Shown: piece by piece, positions 9,801 to 17,311 of the stretch
Layout of the letters: every line of letters starts with the position of its first letter
How positions within the stretch are numbered: the first letter of the stretch is position 1
Assembly: GCA_004563405.1 (NCBI GenBank)
Contig: SFTH01000018.1
Coordinates: 1 to 56,939, forward strand
Source of the DNA: a bacterium
GTDB taxonomy: Bacteria > Bacillota > Clostridia > Christensenellales > Aristaeellaceae
DNA length: 56,939 nt
Direction of reading: 5' to 3'
Translations under genes and position numbers: made by a program
Notes under the pieces: model-generated
Told to the model about the DNA's origin: nothing
Databases searched by the model: none
What the model saw: only the letters and a program-made list of their open reading frames with translations

Positions 9801-10157
9801 GGCGCAGCGCCCGGCGAAGCCCCGCCTGCGCAGCGCATTTTTGTAGATGGTGAGCCCCTCGGCGTCCCGGATGGCCCGGCGCACCAGCATCACCCGGCCG
9901 CGCTCGTCCACGCGCACGCCCTCCGGCATGCCCGCCGCCTCAAAGATCTGCGCGCACAGGCGCGCGGGGCTGAGCACCCGCAGGCGGAAGGAGCCGCGCA
10001 GCTTCAGGCCGCCCAGCAGCAGCCGCTCCGTGAGCAGCGTCAGCTGCCTGGGCACGACGATGTACTGCACCGCGTCCTCTCCGGCCAGCGCCGCGCCGAT
10101 TTCCCGAAGCAGCGCGCCGGACAGCTGGCGGTTTTCTCCCGTGAAGACCCGAAGCAA
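6852..10157 (-). CDS. addB: ATP-dependent helicase/deoxyribonuclease subunit B (AddB)
   Basis: An 1101-residue AddB-type subunit of the AddAB double-strand break resection enzyme. The C-terminal nuclease is intact: GRIDRTD, then VIDFKLGG and the QLQLPVYLG motif. The four iron-sulfur cysteines are present, one in ANCPFAYF and three in the C-x2-C-x5-C array CALCDYRAAC near the C-terminus. The N-terminal region aligns in style with AddB (RVFTGENRQLSGALL) but lacks a GxGKT Walker A loop. I choose the TTG at 10157 because GGGAGGGAGGAG lies just ahead; the reading frame upstream of it overlaps the neighbouring membrane-protein gene. addA, normally adjacent, is not here; the next gene downstream is convergent. 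Confidence 0.85.
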   Translation of the reverse strand: MLRVFTGENRQLSGALLREIGAALAGEDAVQYIVVPRQLTLLTERLLLGGLKLRGSFRLRVLSPARLCAQIFEAAGMPEGVRVDERGRVMLVRRAIRDAEGLTIYKNALRRRGFAGRCARQLELFLQGGVDPEALRACAESCTGAARMKLNDLAILLEKYGELVRGRYQDGESELIEAAGRARQAAFVRESHFWFFGFDVTPPTLTRLTAEIAAACPAAELFLPLPNDESARDYDCYRPLERALGRLSAACRDAGAELRRMPIAEAADAGELRALERELYAYPVRPWTAAPERVRLTLAKDARQECMLAAATCRRLAMQGMRYGEMQLLCANLEANRQGLIEAFRLYGVPLVLENSRPVSRMATAECLLTALRLIDKNYRSEDVFTLMRCGFTDLTADEADRLANYAVRRGLEGARWLRPLNRGAEAEIAELEPLRARLMAPVLGLRDALRAAKDLKGQLAALFGYLEEVDAHGRSEALQHALSGQGLWEEAGALSQAWNRIIGALDQMAALMGGEKLSLRELDQALSESLEAAVIKPLPQSGDAVYAQGMGRILMQPARALIVMGLADGAGPEEDGLLTGAQRRIVEEQTRAYLGPDETDAARMRRFYMKAALGMASEQVVFSCALSGTDGAAQRPGLALELLREIFPAMRETTAAEAEALLCCAPGAALGCAARAISARRAGERPAPGDLAAEAALAGAGERLGGAAERLARMEDMLRGEAGREAVNPASVRALYGRLQSQSITRLEKFANCPFAYFAAYGLRPERVEPFEFDRRQAGDFLHGAVNEFLRDCGRELNALAPEAAEARMARIVDEMLAKQRVGTPMEDSAGARAEQRGLRATACRCARVLAAHMQGSAFHTEQLERNFGREDGARRLQVGDTVLEGRIDRTDYWSEGNSLRVIDFKLGGKPLNLAGAYYGLQLQLPVYLGAALKQKGARSAGVYYFPLDEGVVNTQSTDPGQVEKERAGRFRMSGLLPEDPKLLLAQAPNPAEVFQARMTGEGRLYANTPCADDVNFERLVNHALRKAREQIEGIRAGEARVSPASFDGREPCALCDYRAACLFDPRLDAGRVRRMKNIRWNEVFERIALEDGEERRGDS

Positions 10158-10191
10158 GGCTCCTCCCTCCCCTCTCTGCCGGATGCGAATT

Positions 10192-10773
10192 TCAGAAGAT
10201 GGACGCTGCGCCGTAGGTGGCCACGGCCATGATGGCGCAGGCGGTGACGTTGCCCAGCAGGATGGCGACGGCCGCCTTGCCCCGGGGCATTTCAAAGAGC
10301 GTGGCGATGGCGCTGCCCGTCCAGCAGCCGGTACCCGGCAGGGGGAGCGCCACGAAGATGTACAGGCCCAGCAGCTCCAGCGTCTCCTCGGACACCTTGC
10401 CCGCCAGATAGCCGCGAATGCCCTTGCCCCTGTTGGCGTGCATCTTCCGGCGCTTGCGCTCGCTGCGCCGCTCCAGCCAGGCCGCAAACTTGCGCACGGG
10501 CCTGATGGGCAGGGTGTAGAACCAGTCCAGCACGGGCCGCAGCAAAAGCAGGATGAAGGGCATCGGCAGCGTGGAGCACACCACGGCCAGCACATAGGCA
10601 AAGCCCGCCGGCATGCCCATGCCCCACATCACCGTGATGGCGTAGCGGCCTTCAAAGGTGGGCACCATGCTCAGAAGCACCGCGATGAGCACCTTGCCCA
10701 GCTCCGACGAAGCCGCGGCCGCTCCCGCCGCCTCCAGAAGGCGCGTGCAGCCAGGGAAGAAACGATTCATCAT
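10192..10773 (-). CDS. Small multidrug-export-type membrane protein (PF06695 family)
   Basis: A 193-residue membrane protein that resembles the Sm_multidrug_ex family (COG2426). The two characteristic blocks are present: LLSMVPTFEGRYAI after the first hydrophobic segment, and VALPLPGTGCWTGSAIATL near residue 145. About five membrane segments are visible, with a basic cytoplasmic stretch (RSERKRRKM) in the middle. The family name is historical and its function is poorly known. The gene ends 34 bases before the addB start and shares its promoter, so the two are probably co-transcribed. Confidence 0.75.
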   Translation of the reverse strand: MMNRFFPGCTRLLEAAGAAAASSELGKVLIAVLLSMVPTFEGRYAITVMWGMGMPAGFAYVLAVVCSTLPMPFILLLLRPVLDWFYTLPIRPVRKFAAWLERRSERKRRKMHANRGKGIRGYLAGKVSEETLELLGLYIFVALPLPGTGCWTGSAIATLFEMPRGKAAVAILLGNVTACAIMAVATYGAASIF

Positions 10774-10808
10774 ATCCGATCCTCCGAATTCAAAAATACT
10801 ACGATTAT

Positions 10809-10837
10809 ATCATAGCACATGCGCATGCGCCTTTCAA
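10809..10837 (-). promoter_or_regulatory. Promoter of the membrane protein-addB unit
   Basis: Minus strand TTGAAA (10832-10837), 17 bases, TATGAT (10809-10814). An overlapping TATAAT three bases further on could also serve as the -10. Confidence 0.6.
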
Positions 10838-10878
10838 CCGCCCGGGCGCAAAGCCCAGCTGTTTTCATCGCAGCTTGC

Positions 10879-10906
10879 TTGAAAAGTCACATTTCACTGC
10901 TACAAT
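10879..10906 (+). promoter_or_regulatory. Promoter of the HAD-Tmk gene
   Basis: TTGAAA (10879-10884), 16 bases, TACAAT (10901-10906). It is divergent from the addB promoter, with about 40 bases between the two. Confidence 0.6.
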
Positions 10907-10933
10907 AAGCTTGGATAAATTCACGATACAGCG

Positions 10934-12220
10934 ATGGGAATGATACTTTTGAAGTACGACGCGATCCTCTTTGACTTTGACGGAACCCTCACCGAATCCG
11001 GCCTTGGCATCACCCGCAGCGTGGCCTACGCCTTTTCACGGATGGGCGTACCCGTGCCCGGGCAGGAGATCCTGGAGCGCTTCGTGGGCCCGCCGCTCAT
11101 CGCGGCCTTCCAGATGTATGCCGGTCTGGACGAGGAGGGGGCCCGCCAGGCCACCGAGCACTACCGCGTGCGCTACCGCGAGACCGGCTGGAAGGAGAAC
11201 CGGGTCTACGCGGGCGTCGCGCCCATGCTCCGCGCGCTGAAGGAGGCGGGCTGCTACCTGGCCATCGCCAGCGGCAAACCGGAGGTCTTCGTGCGCCAGA
11301 TCGCCGAGCACTTCGGCATCGCAAGGTACTTTGACAAAATCGTGGGCATCACCTTTGAAACCACCCATGCGGACAAGTGTGCGCTGATCGCCCGAGCGAT
11401 GCCCGAGGGCATGGAGCCCGCCCGGGCGGCCATGGTGGGCGACCGCCTGTTTGACATGGAGGCCGCGAAGAAGATGGGGCTGCGGGCCGTGGGCGCGCTG
11501 TACGGCTACGGCACCCGCGAGGAGCTGGAGCAGGCCGGCGCGGACGAGATCGCCGAAACCGTCGCCGATCTGCGTCGCATCCTTCTGCCCGGCGTCGCGC
11601 CGGAGCGCGGACTGTTTCTGACCTTCGAGGGCGCGGACGGCTGCGGCAAGAGCACCCAGATGAAGCTGCTGGCGGAGTATCTCGACGCGCGGGGGTACGA
11701 GACCGTGGTCAGCCGCGAGCCCGGCGGCTGCGAAATCTCCGAGCGCATCCGCGATCTCGTGCTGGACATCCGCTACAGGGGCATGTCGCCGGAGTGCGAG
11801 GCGCTGCTCTACGCCGCCTCCCGGGTGGAACATGTGCGCCAGGTGATCCTCCCCGGGGTTGCCGCCGGAAAGATCGTGCTCTGCGACCGCTTCCTCGACT
11901 CAAGTTTTGCCTATCAGGCCCGCGGACGTGAACTTGGCGACGATTTTATACGTCAAATAAACGCACCGGCAAGGCTGGCTGTCCCGGACCGCACGCTGCT
12001 CTTTGCGGGCGATCCCCAGGTCATCCTGCAGCGGCTGCGCGCAGGGGAGAATCTGGACCGCCTGGAGGTGGAGAGCGACGATTTCTTCTCCCGCGTCAAT
12101 CGCGCCTATGCCGATATTCACGCCGCCGACCCGGAGCGCGTGCACGTCATCGACTCCAACCGCAGCATCGAGGAGATCTTCTCGGACGTCTGCGCGGACG
12201 TGAACGCCCTGCTCGGCTGA
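10934..12220 (+). CDS. tmk: Fusion of HAD phosphatase and thymidylate kinase
   Basis: A 428-residue two-domain protein. Residues 1-215 are a phosphoglycolate-phosphatase-type HAD domain with motif I FDFDGTLT (13-20), motif II IASGK (111-115) and motif IV MVGDRLFDMEAA. Residues about 226-428 form a thymidylate kinase: P-loop EGADGCGKST (232-241), REPGG (261-265), the DRF motif with SSFAYQARGRELG (318-335) and a lid with LRAGENLDRLE. Tmk makes dTDP from dTMP for DNA synthesis; the HAD part may hydrolyse a nucleotide or sugar phosphate. The two domains are in one frame with no internal stop, joined by LLPGVAPERG. No good ribosome site precedes the ATG at 10934, so the exact start is uncertain. 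Confidence 0.85.
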   Translation: MGMILLKYDAILFDFDGTLTESGLGITRSVAYAFSRMGVPVPGQEILERFVGPPLIAAFQMYAGLDEEGARQATEHYRVRYRETGWKENRVYAGVAPMLRALKEAGCYLAIASGKPEVFVRQIAEHFGIARYFDKIVGITFETTHADKCALIARAMPEGMEPARAAMVGDRLFDMEAAKKMGLRAVGALYGYGTREELEQAGADEIAETVADLRRILLPGVAPERGLFLTFEGADGCGKSTQMKLLAEYLDARGYETVVSREPGGCEISERIRDLVLDIRYRGMSPECEALLYAASRVEHVRQVILPGVAAGKIVLCDRFLDSSFAYQARGRELGDDFIRQINAPARLAVPDRTLLFAGDPQVILQRLRAGENLDRLEVESDDFFSRVNRAYADIHAADPERVHVIDSNRSIEEIFSDVCADVNALLG

Positions 12221-12257
12221 GCGCCCATCCCAATTTCCCGCCAAAGGAGTGGAAAAT

Positions 12258-15200
12258 ATGGCTTACGAAAATCTCTGCATGTACTGCTTCAAGGACATGG
12301 GCGGCGAGGCCGTCTGTCCCCATTGCGGCCGGGACTCCCGCGCTGCGGTGCCGCAGATTCAGATGCTGCCCGGCTCGCTGGTCTATCACGACCGCTTCCT
12401 GGTGGGCCGCGCCCTGGGTCAGGACGCGGGCGGCATCGTCTATACCGCCATGGACACCAAGCGCGGCGGCGTGATCCGCATCCGCGAATACCTGCCCCGC
12501 AACTGCGCCGAGCGCCTGAACGACGGCGCGGTCGTGCCCATCGCGGGCATGGAGGACGCCTTCGAGGCCGGCATGAAAAAGCTGCGTGCCAGCGTGGAGA
12601 GCGTCGAGGATCCGAAAAAGCGTCACTTCTATTTTGAGGAGAACGGCACGGCTTACATCGCGCAGCGCAAAAACGCGGCCTCCGGCGGCGGCGCTGCGGA
12701 GGACGCGGACGAGGACGAGGGCGACCGCAAACGGCAGATCGTTCTCTACGTCGCCATCGCCGCGGCGGTGGTGCTGGTGGTGGCCATCGGCCTGATCTGG
12801 TTCCTCAATTCCATGGGAGATGCGGACGACGTGACTCTGGACAATCCGCTGACCAGCGCCTCCCCCGGCGCCACCTGGCTGCCTGCGGAGACGCCCACGC
12901 CCACGCCCTATGCCACCGCTACCTTCGCGGCGCTGGTGGATCCGGAGCTGTCCTGGATGGACTACACCTACTCCGGCGACGTGGAGAGCGAGTACCAGCA
13001 GCAGACGAACGCGGCCGCTACGAAGAAGCCCACCGTGAACACCGACACGGATTACAGCACGGTCAGCGGCTCCTCCAGTTCGGCCAGCGTGAAGAATCTC
13101 CAGCAGCGGCTCTACGAGCTGGGCTGGCTGAGCGGCTCCAACATCACCGGCAAGTACGACTCCGCCACCAAGCAGGCGGTGAAGGACTTCCAGACCTACG
13201 TCAACAACTACTGCTCCCCCGCCGTCAAGCTCGCCGTGGACGGCATCGCCGGCGAGAAGACCCAGCAGTGGCTCTACAATGCCTCCGTGTCCCTGACCCG
13301 GCCCACGCCCACGCCGCAGCCGCCGGTCACCGCGGCGCCGGACGACGGCACCGTGGACGCCGGCTCCTCCGCGGCGGAGATTCGCGCCGTGCAGAACAAG
13401 CTGATCGCCCTGGGCCTGCTCCCCGCGGGCGGCGCAGACGGCAAGTACGGCACCAGCACCGCCACGGCGGTCAAGAACTTCCAGATCCGCGTCAACCAGC
13501 TGCAGGGCTACGCCGCGCTGGAGATCACCGGCACGGTGGATCCACAGACCATGGCCTATCTGAACTACTATGTGGAGTGGTGGCAGGAGCAGCAGCAGGC
13601 GACCGCGACTCCCTCCGCGCCCGCAGCGACGGCCACGCCTGCGCCCGGCAAAACCCAGTCTCCGGCCACGGGCACCATCGACGCCTCCTCCCCGAAGGCG
13701 GAGATTGCCTCCGTGCAGGAGATGCTCAGCAAGGTGGGACTTCTGAAGGCCTCCGACGTGGACGGCGTGTACGGCAAGGGCACCATCGCCGCGGTCAAGA
13801 CCTTCCAGAGCTGGGTCAACGCGCAGCGGGGCGAGGAGACCCTCGCCGTCAGCGGCAGCTGCGACGCGCTCACCCAGGCCTACCTGAAGTACTGCGTTGA
13901 AAACAACCGCGTGGTGGCCATGCCCACGGACGCGCCCACCCAGGCGCCCACCGAAGCACCCGAGCCCACGGAGGTTCCCCCGGAGCAGCAGGCCGGCGAC
14001 GGCGTCGGCCCCGACTCGCCCGTTGAAAGCATTTCCTTCGTGCAGGAGATGCTCGCGGATGTGGGCCTCCTGGACGCCTCCGCCATCGACGGAAGCTACG
14101 GCGAGCAGACGAAGGCCGCCGTGCGCACCCTCCAGCAGTTCATCAACGACCAGCAGGGCCAAACCGTGCTGGAGGTCACCGGCATCTGCGACCGCAAGAC
14201 CCTGGAGGCGCTGCAATACTGCTACGACCGCGGCTGGAACCTCACGGATGCGGGCGATGAACCCGAGCCCACGGACGTTCCGCCGGAGCAGGACAACACC
14301 GGCTCCAGCATCACCCCCGAGTCCTCGAGGGAATCCATCAGCTTCATGCAGGAGATGCTCGCGGACGTGGGCCTTCTGGACATGAGCCAGGTGGACGGAA
14401 GCTACGGCGAGGCCACGAAGGCCGCCGTGCGCGCCCTCCAGCAGTTCGTGAACGACCAGAAGGGCGAAACCGTGCTGGAAGTCACCGGCATCTGCGACGT
14501 GCTGACCACGCGCTACCTGCAGTACTGCTACGACCAGGGCTGGAATCTCACGGACAGCGGCGACACGCCAGATGAAACCGCCGCGCCGGAGCCCACCGCA
14601 GAGCCTACGCCGGAACCCACCGCGGAGCCCACCCGGCCCGCCGTCGCGACCGTGGAAGGCTTCCGCGTGGCGCTGAACGGCCAGGCGGCCGACGGCGGCG
14701 TGGCGGAGCTCGAGCCCGGCCAGTACGACGTGACCTGGAGCGCGGACGGCGGCGTGGCGAGCTACTACCTCTATCTCTTTGACAGCGCGCATAACCTGCT
14801 CCGGAGCGCGGAGCAGACCAGCCAGACCAGCTTCCGCATGGACACCTCCGTCATGAATCCCGGCGAGGTGTACGAGCTGCGCATCGGCGCGCTGCCGCAG
14901 AACGGCACGGAGGACGACATTCTCTGGCAGTCGCTGCAGTTCATGTGCGCCGCGCAGGCCACGCCGGAGCCCACCGAGGCCCCCACGCCGGAGCCCACCC
15001 AGCGTCCCGGCGTATCCGCGCCCGCGATCAACATCGGCAGCTCCGTCTATCAGTCGGACGGCGTGACCTACATCAACGATTCCACCATCATCTTCAGCTG
15101 GATGTCCAGCGGAGAGGTGGAGAGCTACAACGTCTATCTGCTCAGCGCAGACGGCAACAAGTATTCCCTGGGCCAGACCAGCGACACCAGCAAGACGGTC

Positions 15201-15635
15201 AAGCGCGACCAGCTGCAGCCGGGCCTGTACAAGCTCTATGTGGGCGCGACGCCGGTGGGCGGCGGCGAGGACGACACCGTCTGGAGCGAGCTGCTCTTCG
15301 GCGTGCCCGCCCCCGAGGCCACTGAGACTCCCGTCGAGGCGACCGAGGCGCCGGACGCGGGCGTCAGCAGAATTCCCGAATACCTGGACGCTTCCAGTTC
15401 CTCTGAGGACATTCGGAACGTGCAGATGGCCCTGTACAAGTACGGCCTGCTCAACACCGACGGCCTGGAGGACGGCGTGCTGGACGCGCGCACACTGGAG
15501 GCGGTCGCCGCCTTTCAGCTCAGGGCCAACGAATCCCTGGACGCAGGTCTGATGGTCATCGACCCGGAATATGACGCCTACATCGACGGCGCGACGCTGC
15601 GCCTGCTTCTCGACCCGTCCACGGCGCTCGGCTGA
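12258..15635 (+). CDS. Zinc ribbon / kinase N-lobe / TM / peptidoglycan-binding repeat protein
   Basis: An 1125-residue mosaic. Residues 7-23 form a four-cysteine zinc ribbon (C7, C10, C20, C23). Residues 37-137 look like the N-lobe of a Ser/Thr kinase of the clostridial zinc-ribbon type: LPGSLVYHDRFLVGRALG, YTAMD, then IREYLP where the usual catalytic lysine of IKEYFP is arginine (R76), and EENGTAYI, the hinge. The kinase C-lobe is absent. A membrane helix follows (161-184). Outside are six PG_binding_1-like repeats (about 275-340, 370-440, 475-550, 585-660, 688-763, 1043-1120) and two fibronectin-like domains (795-1020), joined by Pro/Thr-rich linkers. I infer an inactive intracellular sensor or scaffold tied to cell wall. 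Ribosome site AAAGGAG, spacing 8. Confidence 0.8.
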   Translation: MAYENLCMYCFKDMGGEAVCPHCGRDSRAAVPQIQMLPGSLVYHDRFLVGRALGQDAGGIVYTAMDTKRGGVIRIREYLPRNCAERLNDGAVVPIAGMEDAFEAGMKKLRASVESVEDPKKRHFYFEENGTAYIAQRKNAASGGGAAEDADEDEGDRKRQIVLYVAIAAAVVLVVAIGLIWFLNSMGDADDVTLDNPLTSASPGATWLPAETPTPTPYATATFAALVDPELSWMDYTYSGDVESEYQQQTNAAATKKPTVNTDTDYSTVSGSSSSASVKNLQQRLYELGWLSGSNITGKYDSATKQAVKDFQTYVNNYCSPAVKLAVDGIAGEKTQQWLYNASVSLTRPTPTPQPPVTAAPDDGTVDAGSSAAEIRAVQNKLIALGLLPAGGADGKYGTSTATAVKNFQIRVNQLQGYAALEITGTVDPQTMAYLNYYVEWWQEQQQATATPSAPAATATPAPGKTQSPATGTIDASSPKAEIASVQEMLSKVGLLKASDVDGVYGKGTIAAVKTFQSWVNAQRGEETLAVSGSCDALTQAYLKYCVENNRVVAMPTDAPTQAPTEAPEPTEVPPEQQAGDGVGPDSPVESISFVQEMLADVGLLDASAIDGSYGEQTKAAVRTLQQFINDQQGQTVLEVTGICDRKTLEALQYCYDRGWNLTDAGDEPEPTDVPPEQDNTGSSITPESSRESISFMQEMLADVGLLDMSQVDGSYGEATKAAVRALQQFVNDQKGETVLEVTGICDVLTTRYLQYCYDQGWNLTDSGDTPDETAAPEPTAEPTPEPTAEPTRPAVATVEGFRVALNGQAADGGVAELEPGQYDVTWSADGGVASYYLYLFDSAHNLLRSAEQTSQTSFRMDTSVMNPGEVYELRIGALPQNGTEDDILWQSLQFMCAAQATPEPTEAPTPEPTQRPGVSAPAINIGSSVYQSDGVTYINDSTIIFSWMSSGEVESYNVYLLSADGNKYSLGQTSDTSKTVKRDQLQPGLYKLYVGATPVGGGEDDTVWSELLFGVPAPEATETPVEATEAPDAGVSRIPEYLDASSSSEDIRNVQMALYKYGLLNTDGLEDGVLDARTLEAVAAFQLRANESLDAGLMVIDPEYDAYIDGATLRLLLDPSTALG
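14013..14570 (+). repeat. Direct duplication of a peptidoglycan-binding module
   Basis: Two 306-base units, beginning near 14013 and 14319, encode repeats four and five with near-identical sequence (for example GCAGGAGATGCTCGCGGA in both). They are the most recent duplication in the repeat array. Confidence 0.8.
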
Positions 15636-15662
15636 GCGCCTCGGACGTAACTTACGCCCGCG

Positions 15663-15690
15663 ACCCCATGTTGAGATCACATGGGGTTTC
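15663..15690 (+). terminator. Hairpin between the wall-binding protein and hydrogenase genes
   Basis: A 9-base-pair stem (ACCCCATGT / ACATGGGGT, 15663-15671 and 15679-15687) followed by TTTCGTCTGTT, 28 bases after the stop codon. The T-run is short, so termination may be partial. Confidence 0.5.
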
Positions 15691-15739
15691 GTCTGTTATC
15701 ACAAGGGAAATGCAAATACTGCAACAGGGAGGACTTCAC

Positions 15740-17176
15740 ATGCCGTTTTTTGAGACTTCCGTTCAGGAAATCAAGTACAAGGTGCTCAAAAAGGTGGCCG
15801 AGCTGGCCTACGCGGACGCCTTGAACCCGGAGAATACCATGGGCATTGCCGAGGAAATCATCCCCGAGGGACGTCCCACCATGCGCTGCTGCATCTACAA
15901 GGAGCGCGCCATCATCAACCAGCGCGTCTCCGCGGCCATCGGCGGCGGCGGACACAGCCGCCGCGCGGTGCGCGTGCTGCCCATCGCCTGCGACGAGTGC
16001 CCCATCGAGGGCATCCAGGTGACCCACTCCTGCCGCGGCTGCATCGCCCACTACTGCATGAACGCCTGTCCGAAGGGCGCAATCTCCATCGTGAACCTGC
16101 GCGCGACGATCGACAAGTCGAAGTGCGTGGAGTGCGGCCAGTGCCTCTCCGCCTGCTCCTATTCGGCCATCGTCCGGGTGGTGCGCCCCTGCGTGGAGGC
16201 CTGCAAGACCCGGGCCATCGAAATCGACCCCGACACCCACAAGGCCCGCATCAACGAGGACAACTGTGTCTCCTGCGGCGCGTGCGTCTACCGCTGTCCC
16301 TTCGGCGCGATCACCGACGAATCCTACCTGCCGGAGATCATCCGCCTGATCCGCGAATCCGACGAAAACCGCAGGTACCACGTCTATGCCATCATCGCCC
16401 CCTCCATCGCCACCCAGTATCCCAGGCTCTCCGTGGGCCGCATGGTGACGGCACTGACGAAGCTGGGCTTCTACTTCGTGGCCGAGGCCGCTGAGGGCGC
16501 GGACCTGACCGCCTGGGAGGAGGCCGGGGAGCTGGCCGAGAAGGGCTTTCTCACCTCCAGCTGCTGTCCCGCCTTCGTCTCCTTCGTGGAGCAGGAATTC
16601 CCCAACCTCAAGAATTACGTCTCCCACACCCTCTCCCCCATGGCCGCCATCGCGCGCCGCCTGAAGGAGAAGGACCCCGGCGCGCACGTGGTCTTCATCG
16701 GGCCCTGCATCGCCAAGAAGAGCGAGGCCATGAACACCCGCGCCGGCGAATATGTGGACTACACCATGACCTTCGAGGAGATGCAGGCCATGTTCGGCGC
16801 GCGCAGCATCGACCCCGACGCCTGCGAGGAGGCAAAGCTCAAGAGCGTCTCGCCCTACGGGCGCGGCTTCGCCCGCTGCGGCGGCCTGGCGGACGCGGTG
16901 CGCGAGGCACTCGCGGAGCAGAACATCTCCGAGGAGACCTTCACCCTCGACCCGGCCATCGGCGACGGCCTCGCCGAGTGCAAAAAGCTGCTCACCATCA
17001 CCCGCAGCGGCAAGCTCAGGCAGAACTTCATCGAGGGCATGGCCTGCAAAAACGGCTGCGTGGGCGGCCCGGCCTGCCTGACCCACAATCCCCGGGCGCT
17101 TTTGCAGCTGGACCGGCACAAGAGCCAGGCCACGGGCAGCATCCGCGGCACGGTTCAGGAGGACGCGAAAGCGTGA
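15740..17176 (+). CDS. Monomeric [FeFe] hydrogenase (group B-like)
   Basis: A 478-residue iron hydrogenase. Cysteine-rich segments at residues 84-110 and two ferredoxin-type 4Fe-4S motifs (CVECGQCLSACS, about 129-139; CVSCGACVYRCP, about 176-187) bring electrons to the H-cluster domain. The three active-site motifs are TSSCCPAF (272-279), GPCIAKK (321-327) and EGMACKNGCVGGP (432-444). GPC in place of the MPC usual in group A enzymes, and the alanine-phenylalanine after SCCP, suggest the poorly studied group B; that classification is from memory of motifs. It would evolve or take up H2 with ferredoxin. The start at MPFFETS is set by GGGAGG nine bases ahead. No maturation genes (hydE, hydF, hydG) are nearby. 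Confidence 0.85.
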   Translation: MPFFETSVQEIKYKVLKKVAELAYADALNPENTMGIAEEIIPEGRPTMRCCIYKERAIINQRVSAAIGGGGHSRRAVRVLPIACDECPIEGIQVTHSCRGCIAHYCMNACPKGAISIVNLRATIDKSKCVECGQCLSACSYSAIVRVVRPCVEACKTRAIEIDPDTHKARINEDNCVSCGACVYRCPFGAITDESYLPEIIRLIRESDENRRYHVYAIIAPSIATQYPRLSVGRMVTALTKLGFYFVAEAAEGADLTAWEEAGELAEKGFLTSSCCPAFVSFVEQEFPNLKNYVSHTLSPMAAIARRLKEKDPGAHVVFIGPCIAKKSEAMNTRAGEYVDYTMTFEEMQAMFGARSIDPDACEEAKLKSVSPYGRGFARCGGLADAVREALAEQNISEETFTLDPAIGDGLAECKKLLTITRSGKLRQNFIEGMACKNGCVGGPACLTHNPRALLQLDRHKSQATGSIRGTVQEDAKA

Positions 17177-17222
17177 TCTGTTAAAATTCGACGTTTCCGT
17201 GCGCCTTTTATTGGATATACTG

Positions 17223-17251
17223 TTGACAAATTGGTCGCATAGCGCTAAAAT
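17223..17251 (+). promoter_or_regulatory. Promoter of the second sugar ABC operon
   Basis: TTGACA (17223-17228), 17 bases, TAAAAT (17246-17251). Just downstream, near the expected transcript start, is an inverted repeat (GGAATT, five bases, AATTCC) that might be an operator; no bound regulator is encoded nearby. Confidence 0.7.
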
Positions 17252-17311
17252 CGTTTTATGGAATTTTTGCAATTCCGCCTGTAAAGGAAAATCTGAAAGG
17301 AGAAACCCAAC

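Noticed and set aside
12897..15010. Pro/Thr linker DNA in the wall protein as a CRISPR or satellite array
   Set aside because: The similarity comes from repeated coding for PTPEP/TEAP linkers; spacing is irregular and there are no spacers.
12147..15680. A very long open frame on the minus strand (over 1100 codons)
   Set aside because: It is the antisense of the wall-binding protein gene; in GC-rich DNA stops are rare. Its composition (His, Val, Gly, Arg repeats) and lack of ribosome site mark it as a shadow.
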